A program made the translations under genes and the position numbers. Positions 1 to 6,911 of a stretch of 64,000 nt of DNA are shown here, piece after piece. Under the pieces are notes generated by a model. It did no database searches. It was not told where the DNA came from and saw nothing but the letters and a program-made list of their open reading frames with translations. Position 1 is the first letter of the stretch. Every line of letters starts with the position of its first letter. Source of the DNA: Streptomyces mobaraensis (GTDB taxonomy: Bacteria > Actinomycetota > Actinomycetes > Streptomycetales > Streptomycetaceae); assembly GCF_020099395.1 (NCBI RefSeq), contig NZ_CP083590.1:7006001-7070000 (forward strand), written 5' to 3'.

Positions 1-466
1 CGTCCCGTACCCGCTGGGCGTCCGCCACGATCCGGGCGACGGCGGCCCGGTCCGGGGCGGCCGCCGCGGCCTGCTCCCGCAGTCCCGTGCGGGCCGCGAT
101 CAGCACGTCGAGCCGTTCCCGTACCGCGTCGCAGGCCCGGCGCTGCTCGGCCGACGGGCTCCGCACGGCCCCGCACGCGGCGGCGGCCTCGGCGGCGCGC
201 TGCCCGATGGCGTCCTGGTCCAGCACCCGCAGGGCGTCCGCCGCGACCCGGCGCAGCGCGTCAGGACCGCCGGCGGCCCCCGCCTCGGCGACCGGCAGCG
301 GCGCCGTGGACAGCGCGACGGCGCCGGGCGCCGGACTGCCGGACGGCACGGGCGCGCCCGCGGGGACGGCGACGGTGGGCGGGGCGTCGGCGAGGGCGGG
401 GACGGCGGCGAGGGCTGCGCACAGGGCCGCCGCCGTGAGAAGACCGGTTCTGCGGAGGGCGTCCAT
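1..466 (-). CDS. Secreted Ala-rich protein of unknown function (C-terminus beyond window)
   Basis: A minus-strand frame runs open from an ATG at 466 to the left edge, so at least 155 residues are present and the C-terminus is missing. The start is supported by an AAGGAG site 6 bases upstream. The N-terminus (MDALRRT, then a hydrophobic Leu/Ala stretch ending in VPALA-DA) is a plausible Sec signal peptide with an AxA-type cleavage site near residue 26. A Pro/Ala/Val-rich linker follows, then a charged helical region with two cysteines around residues 99 and 111, separated by 11 residues, that could form a disulfide. I do not recognise the family. Third positions are almost all G or C, as expected for a real Streptomyces gene. 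Its neighbour to the right is a SUKH protein on the same strand with about 210 bases between them, so joint transcription is uncertain. Confidence 0.6.
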   Translation of the reverse strand, partial: MDALRRTGLLTAAALCAALAAVPALADAPPTVAVPAGAPVPSGSPAPGAVALSTAPLPVAEAGAAGGPDALRRVAADALRVLDQDAIGQRAAEAAAACGAVRSPSAEQRRACDAVRERLDVLIAARTGLREQAAAAAPDRAAVARIVADAQRVRD

Positions 467-551
467 CGGGTGCTCCTTCGGAGAGGGGATCCTGGCGCCA
501 CCCTGCGACCGGTCCCGGAGGGCCGCAAACGGAGAGATGGGTGCGATGGTG

Positions 552-616
552 TGTCAGCTGATGGCCCGTCGGTTCTTTGGCCGACGCCCCATCAGGTGTC
601 GGTCGGTCAGCTGACA
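552..616. repeat. Nested inverted repeat upstream of the secreted-protein gene
   Basis: TGTCAGCTG (552-560) is repeated in perfect inverted form as CAGCTGACA (608-616). Inside it lies a second dyad: 560-572 pairs with 581-593 (11 of 13 positions) around an 8-base loop. It lies between a gene stop at 676 and a start at 466, so it could terminate the upstream gene or act as an operator for the downstream one. Confidence 0.5.
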
Positions 617-675
617 TCTCGTGAGTTCGTCGGCCCGCTCTGGGCTGAACGGGGCACTTGTCCCATGACGAGCTG

Positions 676-1236
676 TCAGTGACGGGGGGCGCTGTCGGGG
701 AGGAACCTGGGGGTCCGCGTCGGAGGGTCGAAGTAGGAGGAGTCGGTCGTGCCGGTGAGGACGCCGAGGAGGAAGTCGGCGGCCGGGACGCCGTAGTGCT
801 CCCACTCCGGGCCCCGGCCCTCGTTGAGGATCACCGTCCAGTCGTGCGGCGCGGTGCCGGGCCGGAGGAGCCAGTAGAGGAAGTGGCCGTTGCCCTCCAC
901 GTAGGCGAAGGGCAGGACGGCACTGCCCGCCGCCCGCAGCTCGGCCGGCCGGGGCTCGCCCTGCTCCCACAGGTCGGCGAGGATCTCGGCGCGCTCCGCG
1001 GACTGGGCGACGAGGTCGTTGTGCGGCTCTTCCTGCCCAGGGGCCAGGAGCCGGATCTCCTGGTCGCGGCAGTCGTCCGGGAACGCGAAGAAGCCGCCTC
1101 CGTAGAGGTCGACGAGCTGCCGGTAGTCGGCGGGGAGAGCGCTGCCCAGCCGTGCCTCGACCCCTGACCAATCGTGCGGGCGCGGTGGGGCGGGGGGCGG
1201 GACGAGCCGGGCGAGGCGGGCGACGGCGGGGAGCAC
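676..1236 (-). CDS. SMI1/KNR4 (SUKH) family protein
   Basis: 186 residues starting with GTG at 1236, preceded by GGAGG five bases upstream. The features are those of the SUKH fold: an N-terminal segment with DWSGVEARLGSALPADYRQLVDLYGGGFFAF near residues 22-52, where the acidic and aromatic residues around the 'LP.DY..L...YGGG' motif are the family hallmark, and a later acidic/aromatic 'GNGHFLYWLLRPGTAPHDWTVILNEGRGPEWEHY' segment. SUKH proteins are often immunity proteins against contact-dependent or polymorphic toxins, but in Streptomyces many stand alone with unknown roles. No toxin gene is visible beside this one, so immunity function is not supported here. Cytoplasmic, with no signal peptide or membrane segment. 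Confidence 0.75.
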   Translation of the reverse strand: MLPAVARLARLVPPPAPPRPHDWSGVEARLGSALPADYRQLVDLYGGGFFAFPDDCRDQEIRLLAPGQEEPHNDLVAQSAERAEILADLWEQGEPRPAELRAAGSAVLPFAYVEGNGHFLYWLLRPGTAPHDWTVILNEGRGPEWEHYGVPAADFLLGVLTGTTDSSYFDPPTRTPRFLPDSAPRH

Positions 1237-1607
1237 GGGTCCTCCGGATGGATGTGACGGGTGGCGGACGGACGGACGGGCGGGAGGGGAGGGCCGGTGC
1301 GGGGGCGGGCGGGGGCAGTGCCTTACGGGTTTGAGGGCGTCCCGCGCCGGTCCCGTTCGGTCCGGGTGGGGTTCCCCGCGGCCCGTCGGTTCCGGTCACC
1401 GTCCGGCCGGCGGTGGTCACGGTCGTCGTCCGGTCGGTGGCGGCCGGGCGGGGCCCGCCGATCACGGCCACTGACGGCTGAGGGCGGGGGCAGAGAGCGG
1501 GCCGGCGGCCCCCGTCGCCGTCCGGCCGGTCACGGTCACGGCGCACGCCGGCGCTCGCCGGCATCGGCCAATCGCACGGCCGGGACCGTCACGGCTGCCG
1601 GCGTCCG
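1237..1607. other. Non-coding gap, 371 bases
   Basis: Very G/C-rich and locally repetitive (runs of GGAC and repeated CGGTCACGGTC-like words). I see no convincing gene in any frame. It separates the SUKH start from the response-regulator stop and must hold the SUKH promoter, but no clear -35/-10 pair is visible. Confidence 0.5.
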
Positions 1608-2261
1608 TCATCGTGCCTCCGCCTCAAGCCAGGCCAGGACCGCCCGGACGCGGCGGTGGCCGCCGTCCGCCGTGGGGAGGCCGAGCTTGGTGAAGATGTT
1701 GCCGATGTGCTTGTTGACCGAGGTCTCGGCGATGAACAGCCGCTCCCCGATGGCCGCGTTGCCGTGCCCCTCGGCCATCAGCGCCAGCACCTCCCGCTCC
1801 CGGGGACTCAGCGCCGCCAGCGGGTCGGCCCGGGTGCTCCGCACCATCAGCTGCGAGATCACCTCCGGGTCCATCGCCGCCTGGCCGGCCGCGACCCGGT
1901 CCAGCGCGTCCAGGAACTCGTCCACCCGGCCGATCCGGTCCTTGAGCAGGTAGCCGACGCCGCCAGCGCCGGCGGCGAGCAGCCGTGAGGCGTACGCCTG
2001 TTCCACGTACTGCGAGAGGACGAGCACCGGCAGGCCGGGGATCCGCTCCCGGGCCGCGACGGCGGCGCGCAGCCCCTCGTCGCGGAAGCCGGGCGGCAGC
2101 CGGACGTCCAGGACGGCGACGTCCGGGCGGTGGTGCAGCAGCGCGGGCAGCAGCGCCTCGCCGTCCTCGACGGACGCGCACACCTCGTGGCCGGCGCCGG
2201 TCAGCAGGAGGGAAATCCCCTCCCGCAGCAGGACGTTGTCCTCGGCGATCAGGATCCGCAC
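1608..2261 (-). CDS. NarL/FixJ-type response regulator
   Basis: 217 residues from a GTG at 2261 (VRILIAEDN). The receiver domain is residues 1-120: acidic pair E7/D8, phospho-acceptor D52 in VAVLDVRLPPG, and a conserved Lys in GYLLKDRIG. A LuxR-type helix-turn-helix occupies about residues 150-197 (LSPREREVLALMAEG...ETSVNKHIGNIFTKL). The start codon lies inside the 3' end of the histidine kinase gene (13-base overlap), so the two are translationally coupled and form one two-component system. A longer open frame extends upstream through the kinase region, but its sequence there is out-of-frame Arg/Pro-rich nonsense, so the GTG is chosen. Targets are unknown; the system is not obviously linked to the polyketide cluster 10 kb away. 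Confidence 0.9.
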   Translation of the reverse strand: MRILIAEDNVLLREGISLLLTGAGHEVCASVEDGEALLPALLHHRPDVAVLDVRLPPGFRDEGLRAAVAARERIPGLPVLVLSQYVEQAYASRLLAAGAGGVGYLLKDRIGRVDEFLDALDRVAAGQAAMDPEVISQLMVRSTRADPLAALSPREREVLALMAEGHGNAAIGERLFIAETSVNKHIGNIFTKLGLPTADGGHRRVRAVLAWLEAEAR

Positions 2262-3724
2262 GGCAGCTCCACTTGCAGCAGGGTCGGCCCGCCGGGCGGG
2301 CTGGACAGTTCGGTGACGCCGTCGAGGGCGGCGACGCGGCGCCGGATGCCGCGCAGCCCGGTGCCCGGGCCCTCCGCCGCGCCGCCCCGGCCGTCGTCCC
2401 GGACGCTCACGCGGATCGCGCGCGGGGTGACGGCCAGCCGTACGGCGGCGCGGGCGGCCCCGCTGTGCCGGGCGACGTTGGTGAGGGCCTCGGCGAGCAC
2501 GAAGTAGGCGGCGGCCTCGACGGCCGCCGGCGCCCGGGTGCCCGGGGGTACGGTCTCGACGTCGAGGTCCGTGGGCACCGGGCAGGCCGCGGCCAGTCCG
2601 CGGGCCGCCTCGGCCAGGCCGTGGTCGTCGAGGACGGGCGGGTGGATGGCCCGTACGGTCGCCCGCAGCGACGTCAGCGTCTGCTCCGCCAACCGCTGGG
2701 TGGCGTCGACCAGTTCGGGCAGTGCCTCCGGCCGTCCTTCCAGGGCGCGGCGGATCAGACCCAGCCGCAGGGAGACCGCGACCAGGCCCGCCTGTGCTCC
2801 GTCGTGCAAGTCCCGCTCGATGCGGCGGAGTTCGGCGGCGTGCGCGTCCAGGGCCTCGGCCCGGGAGACGGTCAGTTCCTCGACCCGGCGGGCCAGTGAC
2901 GCCCGGCCGCGCCGCGGCCCGAGCAGCGCGCGGGTCATCCCGGCGTGGCCCCGGGCCAGCACCGGCAGCAACAGGCCGGCGAGGCCCGCGTACACCGGGG
3001 CGAGGGCGACGGCGGCCAGCGCCGCCGGCCAGGAGGTGATCTCCCACACCGCGAACTCCGCGCGGGGCACGGCCCACCACCACAGCGGCGTCGTCAGCCA
3101 GCTCAGCACGCCGCCGCACAGGCCCAGCGCGAGCGCGCCGACGGCCGTCCCGGTGAGCGCGTGCAGGAGCAGCCAGCCGAGGCCGGACCAGGTCGCGCGG
3201 TCCGCCAGGAGGGCCCGCGGCCGGGTGGGCGTCCCGCCGGCCGACGGGATGCCGGCGCCCAGCCAGGCCGCCGCCCGCCGGCGGTGGACGTCGGCGAACC
3301 GGCGCGTCCCGCGCAGTATTGAGGGCAGGACGAACAGCCCGGGCCCGGCCAGACTCAGGGCGCCGACGGCGAGCAACGGGCCGCAGCAGACCAGGGCGAG
3401 CAGGCCCGTCGCCCCGGCGGAGAGCGTGTAGCGGAGGGACGCGGTGAGGCGGCGGACGAACGCCCGCCAGGCTTCCCGGTCCTCCCGGTCCTCCCGGTCC
3501 TTCCGGTCCTTCCGGTCCTCCCGGCCGGGTGTCCGGAACCGCCCTCGTACCGCCGCGCCCACAGGCCCCCGCTCCGTCGCGTCGTCCACACCGCTTTCTA
3601 CGCACGCGTTCCGCGTACGGAAGAGGCGCGCGCCGAGAGCGCCGACGCCGCCCCCTCCGCCCGTCCGTACGCCATGTCGCGCCGCGCCGCGCCCTGCCGC
3701 GTACGCGGTCCGCAACGCTATCAC
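2249..3724 (-). CDS. Sensor histidine kinase, HisKA_3/NarX-DesK type
   Basis: Up to 491 residues from a GTG at 3724. The first 90 residues are low-complexity (Gly-rich, then an RED/RKD repeat), and no ribosome site is seen at 3724; a GTG at 3589 is an alternative start. Four hydrophobic segments between about residues 95 and 265 (GLLALVCCGPLLAVGAL, LLLHALTGTAVGALALGL, and two around SWPAALAAVALAPVYAGLAGLLLPVLA) resemble the actinobacterial 'Putative sensor' membrane domain. The dimerisation/phospho-acceptor region has RIERDLHDGAQ with the active His at residue 307. The HATPase region has EALTNVARHS (N box) and RDDGRGG (G1 box), then GTGLRGIRRR. It should autophosphorylate and pass phosphate to the coupled regulator immediately downstream. 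The signal is unknown. Confidence 0.9.
   Translation of the reverse strand: MIALRTAYAAGRGAARHGVRTGGGGGVGALGARLFRTRNACVESGVDDATERGPVGAAVRGRFRTPGREDRKDRKDREDREDREAWRAFVRRLTASLRYTLSAGATGLLALVCCGPLLAVGALSLAGPGLFVLPSILRGTRRFADVHRRRAAAWLGAGIPSAGGTPTRPRALLADRATWSGLGWLLLHALTGTAVGALALGLCGGVLSWLTTPLWWWAVPRAEFAVWEITSWPAALAAVALAPVYAGLAGLLLPVLARGHAGMTRALLGPRRGRASLARRVEELTVSRAEALDAHAAELRRIERDLHDGAQAGLVAVSLRLGLIRRALEGRPEALPELVDATQRLAEQTLTSLRATVRAIHPPVLDDHGLAEAARGLAAACPVPTDLDVETVPPGTRAPAAVEAAAYFVLAEALTNVARHSGAARAAVRLAVTPRAIRVSVRDDGRGGAAEGPGTGLRGIRRRVAALDGVTELSSPPGGPTLLQVELPCGS
3474..3524. repeat. 9-bp tandem repeat inside the kinase gene
   Basis: Five copies plus a partial sixth of TCCCGGTCC/TTCCGGTCC, encoding the RED/RKD repeat near residues 68-84 of the kinase on the minus strand. 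Units are multiples of three, so copy-number change would keep frame. Confidence 0.85.
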
Positions 3725-3814
3725 CGGCGGAAACGCCTGCCGGGCGGGCGGGTTCGCGGTGTCCCGGGCCCCCGGCGGGCGGCCGCGGACGGGCAGGGGG
3801 CACCCCGCCCGTCC

Positions 3815-3879
3815 GCGATCGGGTTCCGCGATCGGGTTCCGCGATCGGGTTCCGCGATCGGGTTCCGCGATCGGGTTCC
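3815..3879. repeat. 13-bp tandem repeat, five exact copies
   Basis: GCGATCGGGTTCC repeated head to tail five times without mismatch, in the gap between the histidine kinase start (3724) and the stop of the phosphotriesterase-like gene (3917). The unit is not a multiple of three and does not appear to be coding. Confidence 0.95.
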
Positions 3880-3916
3880 GTGGCCGGCTCCGTGGCCCCG
3901 GCCCTGGAACCCGCCC

Positions 3917-4852
3917 TCACACTCCGCCGGAGCGGCCCGCGCCCGCGCCCGTCCCCGGGCGGCGCAGCGCGAAGGCTCGGGCCGGGTTGCGGGTGAACAC
4001 CCGGTCGACGAACTCCTCCCCGAACTCCCGCGCCAGCCGCGGCCGGAGCACCCGCAGCAGGTACGGCATGCCCGGGCCCCCGTCGACCGACCGGGCGGCG
4101 GCCGTCGTGGTGTCGCCGCCGAGGAGCAGCTGCCCCGCGTGCCCGGCGTCGGCCAGGGCGGCGAGCTGGTCGAACAGCCGCCAGTCGGTGGCGTGATGGG
4201 CGCGCGAGGGCCCGTCGAAGGCCAGGAACGCGCCCGCGCGGGCGGCCTCCCGCTGGACGCGGAGGTCGGGGCAGCGGCCCAGATGGCCGAGGACGACGGC
4301 CGCGGGCGGCATGCCGAGCGTGCCGCAGAGCAGGTCGAGCACCTCCAGCGGCGCCGTGCCCAGCTCCAGGTGGACGGCCACGGGCGCGCCGGTCGCGTGG
4401 TGCGCCTCGGCCGCGGCGGTCATCGTGCGCCGGGCGTGCTCGTCGAGTCCGTGGAACCCGCCGGCGACCTTGACCAGCCCGGCGCGGACCGGGGCCGAGG
4501 TCAGATCGGCGATGAACCTGCCCGCCAGAGCGTCGAGTTCGGCGGGGGTCGGCGGGGGCGCGTAGTGCACCGCCTGGTGCATGCCGGTCGCCATCACGAC
4601 GTGCACGCCCGCGGCGCGGGACGCCGCCACGACGTCGGCCGTCCGGCGCCCCATGCCGCGCGGCGTCCACTGCACCACCGTGTCGCCGCCCGCCGCGGCG
4701 AAGGCACGCAGTTCGGCCTCGGCCGCCGCCGGGTCGTCGAGCTCCTGGCCGGGAAGCAGGGGGCTCCGCAGGAAGAGGTGGTCGTGGGCGTCGACCGTGC
4801 CCAGCGTGTCCGCGGGGACGTCGCCGAGCACCGTCCGGACGACGGCGTTCAC
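3917..4852 (-). CDS. Phosphotriesterase/lactonase-family metal hydrolase
   Basis: 311 residues from a GTG at 4852 that overlaps the stop of the upstream gene (GTGA). The amidohydrolase-like metal ligands of the phosphotriesterase family can be placed: HxH in TVDAHDHLFL (H23, H25), a candidate carboxylated lysine in AGLVKVAGG, histidines in VAVHLELG and VVLGHLGRCPD, and an aspartate in LLLGGDTTT. This fits a binuclear metal hydrolase acting on lactones or esters; phosphotriesterase activity itself is usually a side reaction in this family. The C-terminus FTRNPARAFAL is also typical. It is co-translated with the carboxymuconolactone-decarboxylase-like gene, and both are probably controlled by the divergent CGNR regulator, suggesting a small catabolic or detoxification operon. 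The natural substrate cannot be told from sequence. Confidence 0.85.
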   Translation of the reverse strand: MNAVVRTVLGDVPADTLGTVDAHDHLFLRSPLLPGQELDDPAAAEAELRAFAAAGGDTVVQWTPRGMGRRTADVVAASRAAGVHVVMATGMHQAVHYAPPPTPAELDALAGRFIADLTSAPVRAGLVKVAGGFHGLDEHARRTMTAAAEAHHATGAPVAVHLELGTAPLEVLDLLCGTLGMPPAAVVLGHLGRCPDLRVQREAARAGAFLAFDGPSRAHHATDWRLFDQLAALADAGHAGQLLLGGDTTTAAARSVDGGPGMPYLLRVLRPRLAREFGEEFVDRVFTRNPARAFALRRPGTGAGAGRSGGV

Positions 4853-5373
4853 GCGGCACCCCCCGCCGCGGGCCGGGCGTTCGGGCCCTCGGCGGCCTCG
4901 GCGGCCTCGGCGGCCTCGGCGGCCTCGGCGGCCTCGGCGGCCTCGGCGGCCTCGGCGGCCTCGGCGGCCTCGGCGGCCGCCAGGGCCGGTGCGGCCGCGC
5001 GCAGCCCGGCCAGCGCCTTCGGCACCCCGATGTAGGGGGCCAGGTGGACGAAGACCTCGACGATCTCCTCCGCCGTCAGCCCCACCCGCAGGCCCGTGGT
5101 GACGTGCCCGGCGAGCTGCGGCTCGACGCCGCCCAGCGCGGCGAGCGCGGCCAGGTTGGCGATCTGCCGGTCGCGCAGGGACAGTCCGCCGCGCTGGTAC
5201 GTGCCGCCGAAGAGGCTGGTGACGATCCAGTCGGCGAACCCGGGGGCCACCGCCTCCAGCGCGGGGAGCGTCGCCTCCCGCGTCCGTTCGTCCTGGAGCA
5301 CTTCCAGCAGCCGGTAGCCCGCGGCACGGTCGAACGCCGCCCCCCGCGGCTCCGTACCGATGTCCTCCGTCAT
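4849..5373 (-). CDS. Carboxymuconolactone decarboxylase-family protein
   Basis: 174 residues, ATG at 5373 with GGAGG seven bases upstream. The core of the CMD/AhpD fold is clear: DWIVTSLFGGTYQRGGLSLRDRQIANLAALAALGG, then LAGHVTTGLRVGLTAEEIVEVFVHLAPYIGVPKALAGL. There is no CxxC, so it is a decarboxylase/lactonase-like member rather than an AhpD peroxidase. After residue 130 comes an Ala-Ala-Glu tail of about 30 residues, encoded by a 9-bp tandem repeat, not part of the family fold. It is the first gene of a two-gene operon with the phosphotriesterase-like hydrolase (4-base overlap), and its promoter faces a divergent CGNR/ABATE regulator. Confidence 0.85.
   Translation of the reverse strand: MTEDIGTEPRGAAFDRAAGYRLLEVLQDERTREATLPALEAVAPGFADWIVTSLFGGTYQRGGLSLRDRQIANLAALAALGGVEPQLAGHVTTGLRVGLTAEEIVEVFVHLAPYIGVPKALAGLRAAAPALAAAEAAEAAEAAEAAEAAEAAEAAEAAEAAEGPNARPAAGGAA
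4891..4971. repeat. 9-bp tandem repeat, nine exact copies, in the CMD-like gene
   Basis: GGCGGCCTC repeated nine times, with a degenerate tenth copy to 4980. On the minus strand it encodes the C-terminal (Glu-Ala-Ala)n tail. In-frame unit, so expansion or contraction would only change tail length. Confidence 0.95.
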
Positions 5374-5397
5374 TCCGTTCCTCCCACCCCTGAGTAC

Positions 5398-5454
5398 GTA
5401 ACGGCTGAACCGTTACGTCATTGATCTTGATCAATGTAACGCATCAGCCGTTAC
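5398..5454. promoter_or_regulatory. Duplicated 19-bp operator between divergent genes
   Basis: Two copies of the dyad GTAACG-N7-CGTTAC lie at 5398-5416 and 5436-5454, separated by exactly 19 bases. The spacer contains a third dyad, ATTGATC-TT-GATCAAT (5420-5435). The right dyad ends nine bases before the ATG of the CGNR regulator and the left dyad is 24 bases from the start of the CMD-like gene. This is very likely the operator of the divergent pair, probably bound by the CGNR/ABATE protein itself; that assignment is inference. Confidence 0.8.
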
Positions 5455-5463
5455 GATCGGGGC

Positions 5464-6027
5464 ATGCCCGCAGAAGAGCACCCGGCCTTCCGGTTCGACC
5501 TCGGCGCGACCTGGCTCGACTTCCTCGCGACCAAGGGGCGTACGTTCGGCGCCCGGCCGGTCGAACGCATCGCCACCGCCGAGCGGCTGGGGGAGTGGTT
5601 CGAGCGCGCGGAACTCATCCCCGTCCGGCCCCCTGAGTCGGCCGACGTGGCCCGGGCCCACGCCTTACGGGAGAACCTGCGGCTCCTCGCCCTGCCCGTC
5701 GTCGAGGGCGGCACCCCGCCCGCCGGCGCGGTCGAGGAGACCGTCCGCTTCCTCGCGGACCAGCCCGACCCCGTCCACCTCACCGTCGCCGGCCGACTGC
5801 GCCGCGAACCCCCGGCGGACGCCGGCGCCGCCCTCGCCCGGATCGCCCGCCAGGCCGTCGACCACCTCACCGGCCCGCAGCGCGGCACGCTCGCCGTCTG
5901 CCCGGAGCACGACTGCCGCGGCCTCTTCACCAACCCCTCCGGCCGCCGCCGCTGGTGCCCCGCACCGGCCTGCGCCAGCCGGGGCCGCGTCCGCGCCCTC
6001 CGCGAACGCCGCCGCGCGGAGACGTGA
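5464..6027 (+). CDS. ABATE-domain, CGNR zinc-finger transcriptional regulator
   Basis: 187 residues. The N-terminal ABATE part (residues 8-135) begins FRFDLGATWLDFLATKG and contains ALRENLRLLA. The C-terminal CGNR zinc ribbon reads CPEHDCRGLF-TNPSGRRRWCPAPAC, giving four cysteines, followed by an Arg-rich tail that could touch DNA. In this family the 'CGNR' motif itself is degenerate, and here the second half is CASRGRVRALRERR. The ATG at 5464 lies nine bases after the operator with no clear ribosome site, so the transcript may be almost leaderless. Divergent from the CMD-like/phosphotriesterase-like operon and a natural candidate to control it and itself. Confidence 0.85.
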   Translation: MPAEEHPAFRFDLGATWLDFLATKGRTFGARPVERIATAERLGEWFERAELIPVRPPESADVARAHALRENLRLLALPVVEGGTPPAGAVEETVRFLADQPDPVHLTVAGRLRREPPADAGAALARIARQAVDHLTGPQRGTLAVCPEHDCRGLFTNPSGRRRWCPAPACASRGRVRALRERRRAET

Positions 6028-6100
6028 AGCGGGGACGTCGCAGGGATCGGGAGTGATCCACGTCGCGGCGGCCCCGCGCCCGGGCCTCTAAGGTCCGCCT

Positions 6101-6844
6101 ATGGACAGACATTTGACGTTCGAGCGCCTGCACAACTTCCGCGACCTGGGCGGCTACCCCACCCGGGACGGAGCCGTGGTGCGCTGGGGCCGGCTCTACC
6201 GCTCCGACTCGCTCGGCAAGCTCGCCGGGGCGGACCTGGACCGCTTCCTGGAACTGGGTGTCGGCACCGTCATCGACCTCCGCTACCCCTGGGAGATCGA
6301 CGCCGCCGGACGGGCGCCCGAGCACCCGTCCTACACCTGGCACAACCTCAGCGTCGAACACCGGCCCTACGACCAGGCCGCCCTCGGCCCGGACGTCGCC
6401 GCCGGCCCCTACCTCGCCGAGCGCTACCTGGAGGTCGCCCACGACGGAGCCGCCGAGCTGCGCCGCGCCCTCGACGTGATCGCCGAGCCGGGGGAGGGCG
6501 CGGTGGTCTTCCACTGCGCCTCAGGCAAGGACCGCACCGGACTGCTGGCCGCCCTCGTCCTGATCCTGCTGGGCGTCGAAGAGGCCGACGCCGTCGAGGA
6601 CTTCACCCTCACCGCACGCGCCACCGAGCGGCTCGTCGCCGACTGGCGCGCCGGCCACCCGGGACGCGAACTCACCTGGCCCGGCTACGGCACGGCACCC
6701 GCCGACGTGATGCGCCTCTTCCTGGACGGCCTGGCCCGGCGGCACGGATCCGTGCACGCGTACTCCGCCGGGGTGCTCGGCGTGGACGACGCCCTGGTCA
6801 CGGCCCTGCGGCGGCGGCTGCTCGAACCGGTGCCCGTGCGGTAG
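6101..6844 (+). CDS. Protein-tyrosine phosphatase (Y_phosphatase3 family)
   Basis: 247 residues. The P-loop is VVFHCASGKDRTGLLAAL, with active Cys139 and Arg in the HCxxGKDR(T/S) form typical of the bacterial tyrosine/lipid phosphatases related to MptpB. The N-terminus NFRDLGGYPTRDGAVVRWGRLYRSDSL is the other hallmark of this family. Cytoplasmic; probable substrates are phosphotyrosine proteins or phosphoinositides. It is monocistronic: 73 bases after the CGNR regulator, and convergent with the TerD-like gene on the other side with a hairpin between. Confidence 0.9.
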   Translation: MDRHLTFERLHNFRDLGGYPTRDGAVVRWGRLYRSDSLGKLAGADLDRFLELGVGTVIDLRYPWEIDAAGRAPEHPSYTWHNLSVEHRPYDQAALGPDVAAGPYLAERYLEVAHDGAAELRRALDVIAEPGEGAVVFHCASGKDRTGLLAALVLILLGVEEADAVEDFTLTARATERLVADWRAGHPGRELTWPGYGTAPADVMRLFLDGLARRHGSVHAYSAGVLGVDDALVTALRRRLLEPVPVR

Positions 6845-6871
6845 CCGGAGCGGAGGCGGAGCGGAGCCGTA

Positions 6872-6907
6872 GCCGGAGGGCGGGGCGGGGGGCGAGGCCC
6901 GTCCGGC
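6872..6907. terminator. Hairpin between convergent genes
   Basis: GCCGGA-GGGC (6872-6881) pairs with GGCCC-GTCCGGC (6896-6907) with a one-base bulge, in the 67-base gap between the phosphatase stop and the TerD-like stop. Probably a shared bidirectional terminator without a U tract. Confidence 0.55.
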
Positions 6908-6911
6908 TTCC

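Noticed and set aside
676..1236. SUKH protein as the immunity gene of a polymorphic toxin system
   Set aside because: No toxin, WXG100 or secretion gene is adjacent, and the neighbouring secreted protein shows no toxin motif in the part visible.
1608..4859. A 1083-codon minus-strand frame spanning the two-component genes and the phosphotriesterase-like gene
   Set aside because: Only its last 217 residues resemble a protein (the response regulator). The rest is Arg/Pro/Gly-rich antisense or off-frame sequence, typical of high-GC DNA.
4891..4971. Short direct repeats (4891, 3815, 46404) as CRISPR arrays
   Set aside because: Units are contiguous, with no spacers, and no cas genes are present.
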